DNA from: an uncultured Prevotellaceae bacterium
GTDB taxonomy: Bacteria > Bacteroidota > Bacteroidia > Bacteroidales > Bacteroidaceae
Direction: 5' to 3'
NCBI GenBank assembly: GCA_946403615.1
Contig: CAMJAO010000114.1
Location: forward strand, 1-6,873
Length of the DNA stretch: 6,873 nt
The position numbers and the translations under genes were made by a program. Of the stretch, positions 1-5,387 are shown piece by piece. The notes under the pieces are model-generated. The model was not told the origin of the DNA. It saw only the letters and a program-made list of their open reading frames with translations, and made no database searches. Every line of letters starts with the position of its first letter. Positions within the stretch are counted from its first letter, which is position 1.

Positions 1-19
1 TTGTTTGCTCGAATTTGTG

Positions 20-27
20 TAATTTCG
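20..27 (+). promoter_or_regulatory. Candidate Bacteroidetes -7 promoter element for the SPOR lipoprotein gene
   Basis: TAATTTCG matches the Bacteroidetes -7 consensus TAnnTTTG at all but one position. A TTG at positions 1-3 lies 16 nt upstream and could be part of a -33 box, but the window edge cuts the region off. The implied transcript would start near 33-36, leaving a leader of about 38 nt before the ATG at 72. It would drive the SPOR-ruvX-def-TPR-SGNH cluster. Confidence 0.4.
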
Positions 28-71
28 CACATCATTTGACTAATGTTTCATCTAAATACAACAAATCAATT

Positions 72-587
72 ATGAAGAAGTACATGGTTTTGTGCGCAGG
101 TATCTGCATGGCACTTACTTTCACCAGTTGTGGTAAATCGAGCGAGAGCGCTTATCGGAAGGCTTACGACGCCGCCATGGCGAATGGTAACAACACGACT
201 ACCAACACAAGTTACAACAGCGGTTACAACAACAGCGAGGACATCCCTGTGGTGACACCTCTCAACGACCAGCCTGTCACTAACACCCGCGTGACCGACA
301 ATAATGACAATGTGCCCGTACGCACAGAGAACTTGACGGTTGTGAACGGTTCTGGTCTGAACAGTTTCAGCGTGGTGGTCGGTTCATTCTCAGTGAAGGC
401 TAACGCCGAAGGTCTGGTGCAGCGTCTGCGTCAGCAGGGATATGGTGCACAGTTGGCATACAACTCCGTCAACGGCATGTATCGCGTGGTGGCTTCCACT
501 CATAGCGACAAAGCCAGCGCTGTGGCCAGCCGCAACTCTCTGCGCAACACCTACGCCGACGCTTGGCTCCTCTACAAAGGCAATTAA
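72..587 (+). CDS. SPOR-domain lipoprotein
   Basis: This encodes a 171-residue envelope lipoprotein expected to bind septal or denuded peptidoglycan through a C-terminal SPOR domain. The start at 72 is chosen because it places a lysine-rich n-region and hydrophobic stretch directly before a lipobox-like FTSC, with Cys20 as the likely lipidated residue; an upstream in-frame TTG at 15 would bury this signal. Residues 21-95 form a low-complexity linker rich in Asn, Thr and Ser, which probably spans the periplasm. Residues 96-171 fit the SPOR pattern: a first strand in SFSVVVGSF, a helix with GLVQRLRQQGY, then MYRVVAS and a final helix and strand ending WLLYKGN. SPOR proteins are known for roles in cell division and wall remodelling; the specific role here is inferred. 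The stop is 2 nt before the ruvX start, so the two are probably co-transcribed. Confidence 0.88.
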   Translation: MKKYMVLCAGICMALTFTSCGKSSESAYRKAYDAAMANGNNTTTNTSYNSGYNNSEDIPVVTPLNDQPVTNTRVTDNNDNVPVRTENLTVVNGSGLNSFSVVVGSFSVKANAEGLVQRLRQQGYGAQLAYNSVNGMYRVVASTHSDKASAVASRNSLRNTYADAWLLYKGN

Positions 588-589
588 GC

Positions 590-1006
590 GTGGCGAGAAT
601 CCTATCTATAGATTACGGGAAAAAACGCACAGGTATAGCAGTCACCGATCCCCTGCAAATTGTTGCGGGTGGATTGGCGACTGTTTCCACGTCTGAATTG
701 CTCAACTGGCTCGTCGGTTATACGGGCCGCGAAGAGGTAGAACTCATTGTTGTGGGTGAGCCTCGTCAGAACAACGGTCAGCCGTCGGAGAACTATCCCC
801 GTGTGATGCAGTTCGTCAATACGCTGAAGCGCCGTCTTCCCAAGATTCCCGTGGTGATGTACGACGAGCGTTTCACTTCCGTGTTGGCACATCAGGCGAT
901 GATTGACGGCGGCCTGCGCAAAAAAGCACGTCAAGACAAGGCGCTGGTTGATGAAATCAGTGCCACCATTATTTTACAGAGTTATTTGGAATCAAGAAAG
1001 AAATGA
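590..1006 (+). CDS. ruvX: RuvX (YqgF-family) putative Holliday junction resolvase / pre-16S rRNA nuclease
   Basis: The product has 138 residues, the usual length for bacterial RuvX/YqgF, an RNase H-fold nuclease. In E. coli the family is tied to maturation of the 16S rRNA 5' end, and it was earlier proposed as an alternative Holliday junction resolvase. Family motifs are all present: IDYGKKRTGIAV with Asp8, the strand IVVGEP at 53-58, YDERFTS at 91-97, and a C-terminal KALVDEISA with Asp121. Asp8 and Asp121 are probable metal ligands, with Glu57 a further candidate. The start is GTG at 590, because MARILSIDYG is the canonical N-terminus and AAAGG at 576-580 gives a plausible ribosome-binding site; the in-frame ATG at 563 would overlap the SPOR gene and add nine unlike residues. 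The TGA stop overlaps the def start as ATGA. Confidence 0.95.
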   Translation: MARILSIDYGKKRTGIAVTDPLQIVAGGLATVSTSELLNWLVGYTGREEVELIVVGEPRQNNGQPSENYPRVMQFVNTLKRRLPKIPVVMYDERFTSVLAHQAMIDGGLRKKARQDKALVDEISATIILQSYLESRKK

Positions 1007-1566
1007 TTTTACCTATTTATACATACGGACAGCCGGTGCTCCGCAAGGTGGCTGAAGATATTACCGCCGATTACCCTGAGTTGGATAAGTTCATACGCGA
1101 CATGTATGACACACTGGCCGACTCCGAGGGCATTGGTTTGGCTGCCCCTCAGGTGGGTAAGGCCATTCGTGTGGTGGTTATCGACCTCAATGTTCTTTCC
1201 GAAGATTATCCTGAGTACGAAGGGTATAAGCATACCTTTATCAATCCCCATATTATTGAGGTGGATGACAGCGAGGTGGAGACCATGGAGGAGGGATGCC
1301 TCAGTCTGCCCGGTCTGCATGAGAAAGTGACCCGTCCGAAGCGTATCCATGTGAAGTATCTGGATGCCGATTTCAACGAGCACGACGAGTGGGTGGATGG
1401 TTATCTGGCCCGTGTCATGCAGCATGAGTTCGACCATCTCGAGGGGAAAGTGTTCACCGACCGTATCGCACCGCTGAGGAAACAACTCATCAAGGGCAAG
1501 TTGAAAGCCCTTCTGCAGGGACGTGTGAAATGTGGCTACCGGGTCAAGGTGGCTCCGCATAGATAG
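1003..1566 (+). CDS. def: Peptide deformylase
   Basis: This cytoplasmic metallo-hydrolase removes the formyl group from the N-terminal formyl-methionine of nascent proteins. All three diagnostic motifs are intact: motif I GIGLAAPQVG at 43-52, motif II EGCLS at 97-101 with metal ligand Cys99, and motif III HEFDH at 141-145 with ligands His141 and His145 and catalytic Glu142. The length of 187 residues is normal for the enzyme. The C-terminal extension after the HEFDHLEG helix is basic (KGKLKALLQGRVK), in keeping with a region that could contact the ribosome or with the type seen in Bacteroidetes. Its ATG overlaps the ruvX TGA, which suggests translational coupling. The identity is secure; only the coupling is inferred. 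Confidence 0.98.
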   Translation: MILPIYTYGQPVLRKVAEDITADYPELDKFIRDMYDTLADSEGIGLAAPQVGKAIRVVVIDLNVLSEDYPEYEGYKHTFINPHIIEVDDSEVETMEEGCLSLPGLHEKVTRPKRIHVKYLDADFNEHDEWVDGYLARVMQHEFDHLEGKVFTDRIAPLRKQLIKGKLKALLQGRVKCGYRVKVAPHR

Positions 1567-1576
1567 GGGTTTTCTC

Positions 1577-1660
1577 ATTCAACATTCCTCACTTTTCATT
1601 CTTCATCGCGAAGCGACCATTCTTCATTCCTCATACAACATTCCTCATTCGTCATTCGTC
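1577..1660 (+). repeat. Twelve in-phase degenerate heptanucleotide repeats abutting a start codon
   Basis: The whole stretch divides into twelve 7-nt units without a phase slip: ATTCAAC, ATTCCTC, ACTTTTC, ATTCTTC, ATCGCGA, AGCGACC, ATTCTTC, ATTCCTC, ATACAAC, ATTCCTC, ATTCGTC, ATTCGTC. The consensus is ATTCNTC and the array is strongly pyrimidine-rich. Units 5 and 6 break the pattern but keep the length; together they contain TCGC-GAA-GCGA, a 4-bp stem with a triloop at 1606-1616. The last unit ends exactly where the ATG of the TPR gene begins, so the array occupies the place of the ribosome-binding site. It contains no stop codon in the TPR frame, and 84 nt keeps that frame. Its function is unknown. 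Confidence 0.85.
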
Positions 1661-3625
1661 ATGCGCCGCTTGGTATTCTCGTTTTTCCTGTTGGTGCTGC
1701 CCATGAGCATCTTCGCCCAATTCAATGTCAGCCGGCTGATAATGAACGGGCGAAGCGCATTGTATTATGAGGATTATGTGCTGGCCATACAGCACTTCAA
1801 CCGTGCCATCTCGTCGAAGCCTTACTTGTACGAGCCCTGGTATTACCGCAGTGTGGCAAAATTCTATCTTGATGATTTCTACGGCGCAGAGAAAGACTGC
1901 GACGAGGCCATCCGTCTCAATCCCTACATCAACAGCATGTATGAGTTGAGAGGATTGTGCCGTATCCGCCAGAAAAAATACGACGAGGCCATCAGCGACT
2001 ACGACATCGCCATCAAAAACGACCCCTCGGCACAGAATTTCTGGTTCAACAGGATGTTGTGCCGTTTTGAGTTGAAGGATTACGACCACGCTTTGACAGA
2101 CTGCGATTCCATCATCGCGCATTGGAGCACCAACGCCCGTGCCTATTCCGTCAAGGCGCAGATATACATGGTGCAGAAAGACACCACCGAGGCGGTCGTC
2201 TGGTTGGACAAAGCGCTCGAAACCGACCCTTACGATGCTGAGGGATGGATGACCCGTGCACAGATATCGTTGTCGCGAGCACGGTGGGCAGATGCCGAAC
2301 AACAACTCTCGCAGGCTATCCATCTCAGGCCCAAGATGGCCAGCAATTATGTGAATCGTGCGCTCACACGCCTGAATATCAACAATCTGCGTGGTGCCAT
2401 GGAGGACTATGACACCGCCATCGATGTTGATCCCGACAATTTCCTTGCCCATTACAATCGCGGTCTGCTGCGTGTGCAGGTAGGCGACGACAACCGTGCC
2501 ATCGAGGATTTCGACTTTATCCTCTCGAAAGAGCCCGACAATCTCATGGCTACCTACAACCGTGCTGTGCTCAATCACAAGGTGGGCAACCTGCGTGCCG
2601 CCATTGCCGATTATACCAAGGTCATCAACCAATATCCCAACTTCTGGACCGGTTTGTACCAACGTGCGGAGTGCTACCGCCGGCTGGGTATGCATAATCA
2701 GGCCGAATTAGACGAGTTCAGAGTATTCAAGGCGCAGATGGACAAACACATCGGTATCCAACCCCGTTGGACCGAGGCACAGCGGCGCGCCACACGTAAG
2801 AAGAGCGAGATAGATTTCAGCAAATACAACCAGATTGTCGTGGAAGACGAAGAGGTGGTCGAACATGAATACAAGTATGACAGCCCCTATCGCGGAAAGG
2901 TGCAGAACCGTGAGGCACAGGCCGATTATCAGCCGATGTATCTGCTCTCTTTCATCAAATATAATAATGTGGTGAGGTCATACCAGCCATTTGAGCACCT
3001 GCTCGATGAGTTCAACCGTAAATCGTCGCCACGCTATCCTGTTTATCTGTCATGCAGTCCCGCTCATCTGACCGAGGCTGAGAGCAAGGCCTATTTTGCT
3101 ATTGTCGAGGAGTTGTCGGCTAAGATTGACGCCATGCAAGACATGGCTACGACGCGCGACCTGTTGTTGCAGCGTGCTGTGGCATATACCGTCACTCAGG
3201 CTTACGACGATGCCATTTCCGACCTGAACACCGCCATCGGCATAGACAGCACCTTTACCTTGGCTTATTGGCAGCGGGCGGCATGTTTCGCACAGCAGTC
3301 GCCGCTGATGGAGGCCACTTCCGCCGATATGCTCGTTTCTCGTGCCATAGACGACCTGACTACGGCCATCGGCTTTGATCCGAAAAACGCTTACCTCTAT
3401 TATGACCGCGCCAATCTCTATGTCCTGAAAAAGGATTATCAACGTGCCATTGACGACTATACCGCCGCCATCGGTCTCAATCCCAATATCCCCGAGGTGC
3501 ATTACAACAGGGGCATCGCGCGCATACAGTCAGGCAACACACAGGAGGGCATCCAAGATTTGAGCAGGGCCGGTGAATTGGGCATTTATGCCGCCTACAG
3601 TGTGATTAAGAAATATTCGAAATGA
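1661..3625 (+). CDS. Secreted tetratricopeptide-repeat protein
   Basis: The 654-residue product starts with a Sec signal peptide (MRRLVFSFFLLVLPMSIFAQ, probable cleavage after SIFA), so it acts in the periplasm or outer envelope. Ten tandem TPR-like units of about 34 residues follow, roughly residues 22-362, with recurring patterns such as YNRG, A-I-DY/DF and NPD/DPD at the turns. A non-repeat segment of about 140 residues (363-505) holds a charged stretch, IVVEDEEVVEHEY. Four more TPR units, one with a small insertion, run from about 505 to 650. TPRs are protein-interaction scaffolds; no catalytic domain is visible. The ATG at 1661 is chosen because it begins a perfect signal peptide. The frame stays open upstream to 1532 within def, but that extension is only the translated heptamer array. 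From memory, a TPR gene after def is common in Bacteroidales, which would fit a conserved locus. The stop overlaps a possible downstream ATG at 3622. Confidence 0.9.
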   Translation: MRRLVFSFFLLVLPMSIFAQFNVSRLIMNGRSALYYEDYVLAIQHFNRAISSKPYLYEPWYYRSVAKFYLDDFYGAEKDCDEAIRLNPYINSMYELRGLCRIRQKKYDEAISDYDIAIKNDPSAQNFWFNRMLCRFELKDYDHALTDCDSIIAHWSTNARAYSVKAQIYMVQKDTTEAVVWLDKALETDPYDAEGWMTRAQISLSRARWADAEQQLSQAIHLRPKMASNYVNRALTRLNINNLRGAMEDYDTAIDVDPDNFLAHYNRGLLRVQVGDDNRAIEDFDFILSKEPDNLMATYNRAVLNHKVGNLRAAIADYTKVINQYPNFWTGLYQRAECYRRLGMHNQAELDEFRVFKAQMDKHIGIQPRWTEAQRRATRKKSEIDFSKYNQIVVEDEEVVEHEYKYDSPYRGKVQNREAQADYQPMYLLSFIKYNNVVRSYQPFEHLLDEFNRKSSPRYPVYLSCSPAHLTEAESKAYFAIVEELSAKIDAMQDMATTRDLLLQRAVAYTVTQAYDDAISDLNTAIGIDSTFTLAYWQRAACFAQQSPLMEATSADMLVSRAIDDLTTAIGFDPKNAYLYYDRANLYVLKKDYQRAIDDYTAAIGLNPNIPEVHYNRGIARIQSGNTQEGIQDLSRAGELGIYAAYSVIKKYSK

Positions 3626-3669
3626 GTAAAACCGCATCAGGAAATCATTTTTTTAAGGACTTTCAGGCC

Positions 3670-4491
3670 ATGAAGGTCGTGAAGGCCTTTATGGTCTTCA
3701 GTGTCATTGCTGCTTGTGTCTTGCTCTCATGTGGCGGCAATAGCGGAACTGATGTCGCTGAAGATGTCGTTTCCTATGACCCTTTCTTGAAGGGCATGAC
3801 ATTCGCGGTGACTGGCAATTCCATTTCTTCATACAAAAACACCCAACCGAAAGGTTATCACTATAATTATACCCCTGAGAAACTGCCTCTTGACAGCATG
3901 TGGTGGTCATTGTTGGCGAAAAAGACCGGGGCTGTGATGATAGCCAATTCATCATGGAGTGGGGCGACAGTCGCCATCCGCACAGACAAAGACAATGTGG
4001 ACACCATCTCCTATTTTTATTCCGACAACCGTGTGAACAGTCTGGCGCGTAATGGCGTGCCTGGCGCAGTCTTCGTGTTGGGCGGTACCAACGACTGGAG
4101 CATCGGTCCGGAATTCGGGTCAGAGGAGTCGGGCTTCGACGTGAATACCTTCTATGGGGCGTATTCTCTGATGACGCACAAAATCAGAACACGCTATCCC
4201 GACACGCGCCTTTACCTGTGCAGCATCCTGCCGAGACGACAGAATCCCGACAAAAAGAACCGAGCCGGGTGGTCTATGAATCAAGGCAATCAGGCCATCA
4301 AAGACATCGCCCAAAAGTATGGCGCCGTCTATCTCGATTTGAGTAATTGCGGATTGGACCGCAACCTCTCGCTTTACACCTCCGACGGGCTCCATCCCAC
4401 AGCCAAGGGCATGGAACTCATTGCTGATGAGATGATCCGAAGATTGAGGGCGGAAAAGCGGAATGGCTCCCTAATAGGGAAAAAACATTAA
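3670..4491 (+). CDS. SGNH/GDSL-fold hydrolase lipoprotein
   Basis: The 273-residue product has a lipoprotein signal ending VLLSC (Cys21) and the SGNH hydrolase blocks. Block I is TGNSIS at 48-53, with Ser51 the expected nucleophile; block III is GGTND at 138-142, with Gly and Asn for the oxyanion hole; block V is DGLHP at 239-243, with Asp239 and His242 completing the triad. Block I has Asn where classical GDS(L) enzymes have Asp. Such enzymes are esterases or deacetylases acting on lipids or acylated sugars; the substrate cannot be read here. Two starts are possible: ATG 3622, which overlaps the TPR stop as ATGA, and ATG 3670. The second is preferred because it gives a normal lipoprotein signal and has AAGGA at 3655-3659, 10 nt upstream. 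The gene ends the cluster, with a terminator 49 nt downstream. Confidence 0.88.
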   Translation: MKVVKAFMVFSVIAACVLLSCGGNSGTDVAEDVVSYDPFLKGMTFAVTGNSISSYKNTQPKGYHYNYTPEKLPLDSMWWSLLAKKTGAVMIANSSWSGATVAIRTDKDNVDTISYFYSDNRVNSLARNGVPGAVFVLGGTNDWSIGPEFGSEESGFDVNTFYGAYSLMTHKIRTRYPDTRLYLCSILPRRQNPDKKNRAGWSMNQGNQAIKDIAQKYGAVYLDLSNCGLDRNLSLYTSDGLHPTAKGMELIADEMIRRLRAEKRNGSLIGKKH

Positions 4492-4539
4492 CAATCAGCG
4501 TTTTAAGCCTTATAGACCATTGATAACAATCACACATAA

Positions 4540-4570
4540 GACCCAGGGCAACACCCTGGGTTGTTTGTTT
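4540..4570 (+). terminator. Intrinsic terminator after the SGNH gene
   Basis: ACCCAGGG at 4541-4548 pairs perfectly with CCCTGGGT at 4554-4561 around a CAACA loop, and a G-U pair can extend the stem. TGTTTGTTT follows directly as the U-rich tail. It closes the upstream plus-strand gene cluster and isolates it from the next gene. Confidence 0.88.
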
Positions 4571-4670
4571 ATTGGCCCTTCAGACCGATTCTTATCATGG
4601 GGTTGAATAGATAATTGCACTGTCCCCTCCCGACTTTAACGGATACCGCTCATCTAGTTTTTTTGCGTTA

Positions 4671-4678
4671 TATCTTTG
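4671..4678 (+). promoter_or_regulatory. Bacteroidetes -7 promoter element for the capsid-like gene
   Basis: TATCTTTG, followed by CA, is a perfect match to TAnnTTTG. It follows a terminator and precedes the gene at 4743, so it is well placed. The expected transcription start is about 4683-4686, giving a leader of about 58 nt. No convincing -33 TTTG lies 17-23 nt upstream; the TTTTTTTG ending at 4665 is too close. Confidence 0.72.
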
Positions 4679-4682
4679 CACT

Positions 4683-4697
4683 TGTTATCGGATAACA
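4683..4697. promoter_or_regulatory. 15-nt perfect palindrome at the predicted transcription start, candidate operator
   Basis: TGTTATC and GATAACA form two perfect 7-nt inverted halves around a single G. The site begins 5 nt after the -7 element, so it covers the expected start of transcription, a classic position for a repressor site. One half-site sequence, GATAACA, also occurs at 4522-4528, just before the terminator. No regulator gene is in the window. The RNA could form only a stem with an impossible 1-nt loop, so a DNA-binding site is the better reading. Confidence 0.45.
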
Positions 4698-4742
4698 CAG
4701 AGTGAGAATCTTCATCATTATTATTTAAACCATCAAAAACAC

Positions 4743-5315
4743 ATGGAAACAGTGCAAAGAATCAAAAGCGGAGCGGAACGCTACAAGGGAACTACCGAGC
4801 CCGACCCGCAGAATCCGCAGTTTATCAACAATCCCGACGGCATACTCAATGAGACCGACGGGCGCGAGATGGATCCTGAGATGTATCAGAAAGACATCGA
4901 CGAACGCATCACGCGCATACGCCCCATGGCCACTCCCGTTGACCAGATTTCGCGTTATGCCGCCGTGCAACATGCCTCATCGTTCGAAGTGAAGTATTAC
5001 GCCGTGGGCACACGTCCTGTGATGACGCAACTCACCGCAGCCGTCACGGAGAATGCCACCGCAACATCCGTAGCCATCGAGGTGGCCGACCCCGATATGT
5101 TCACCCTCGACGATACCATTCGCGTAGTGGGCGTGAAGGCCTTCAACGACTATCGCGGCACCGCCTATGACCGGACTGCCGCCGACACCCCCGACCTCTG
5201 TCTCTGCGTCTGTGGAAAGACAGCTCAGGGGCAACGCCTGCTCGACCACCTGTGCGAGATAGCCTATAGAAAAAGGGCGAACCGCCCAGTCAGGCGTCGC
5301 CCTTGTCCGTTTTAA
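4743..5315 (+). CDS. Orphan phage capsid-like protein, probably C-terminally truncated
   Basis: The 190-residue product has no signal peptide or membrane segment, so it is expected to be cytoplasmic. I do not recognise it with certainty. Residues about 1-160 are acidic and polar, and the order of elements (FINNPDG, REMDPEMYQKDI, RITRIRPMATPVDQISRY, FEVKYYAVGTRP, a Thr/Ala-rich strand region, DPDMFTLDDTIRVVG) resembles the N-terminal half of major capsid-type proteins of tailed phages, which are usually 300 residues or more. After DLCLCVCGK the character changes: the last ~25 residues are basic and Arg/Pro-rich, and their codons lie within a terminator hairpin. Both other frames stop at 5260-5262 and 5267-5269, just before that hairpin. 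This suggests loss of the 3' part. The gene stands alone, with its own promoter and palindrome, and no other phage gene is visible. The start at 4743 follows an A-rich leader typical of Bacteroidetes. Confidence 0.6.
   Translation: METVQRIKSGAERYKGTTEPDPQNPQFINNPDGILNETDGREMDPEMYQKDIDERITRIRPMATPVDQISRYAAVQHASSFEVKYYAVGTRPVMTQLTAAVTENATATSVAIEVADPDMFTLDDTIRVVGVKAFNDYRGTAYDRTAADTPDLCLCVCGKTAQGQRLLDHLCEIAYRKRANRPVRRRPCPF
5270..5304 (-). terminator. Intrinsic terminator for the leftward lipoprotein gene
   Basis: AAGGGCGA at 5273-5280 pairs perfectly with TCGCCCTT at 5297-5304, and an inner CGCC/GGCG pair (5283-5286 with 5293-5296) extends the stem past a 2-nt bulge. Read leftward, the stem is followed at once by TTTTT (AAAAA at 5270-5274 on the plus strand), which makes a good minus-strand terminator. 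Read rightward, a weaker TTTT at 5310-5313 follows after a gap, so some bidirectional action is possible. It lies inside the 3' end of the capsid-like reading frame. Confidence 0.75.
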
Positions 5316-5320
5316 CAACT

Positions 5321-5380
5321 GATCAGGTTTTTCTAGGAAATCCTAGGTGTTCCTGGGGTTTCCTAGGATAGCCTAGGATT
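5321..5380. repeat. Decamer array with CCTAGG core between convergent genes
   Basis: Positions 5331-5380 divide into five exact 10-nt units: TTCTAGGAAA, TCCTAGGTGT, TCCTGGGGTT, TCCTAGGATA, GCCTAGGATT. The preceding GATCAGGTTT (5321-5330) keeps the AGG and final TT and looks like a decayed sixth unit. The CCTAGG core is self-complementary, so units can pair with each other in RNA from either strand. The array lies between the stop codons of two convergent genes and before the leftward terminator, so it should be in the 3' untranslated region of the lipoprotein transcript. The 10-nt period is close to one DNA helical turn. Confidence 0.85.
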
Positions 5381-5387
5381 TATGCGT

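Noticed and set aside
15..71. Upstream TTG start giving a 190-residue SPOR protein
   Set aside because: The extension overlaps the probable promoter and would bury the lipoprotein signal; ATG at 72 gives a normal one.
1009..1578. Open frame of 189 codons on the minus strand
   Set aside because: It is antisense to def, whose three catalytic motifs are intact on the plus strand.
1577..1660. Short repeats as a CRISPR array
   Set aside because: The units are 7 nt and contiguous, with no unique spacers and no cas genes nearby.
1532..1660. Upstream ATG start for the TPR protein
   Set aside because: The extension lies within def and the heptamer array and would hide the signal peptide that begins at 1661.
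1652..2695. Long open frame of 347 codons on the minus strand
   Set aside because: It lies wholly antisense to the TPR gene, whose signal peptide and repeats are clear. The predicted protein is Val/Gly/His-rich with no domain pattern, as expected for a shadow frame.
3665..3688. AGGCC/GGCCT inverted repeat around the SGNH start codon as a translational switch
   Set aside because: The stem is only 5 bp with a 14-nt loop, too weak to support a regulatory claim.
4662..4665. TTTG as the -33 box of the promoter at 4671
   Set aside because: It is only 5 nt from the -7 element, while the known spacing is about 17-23 nt.
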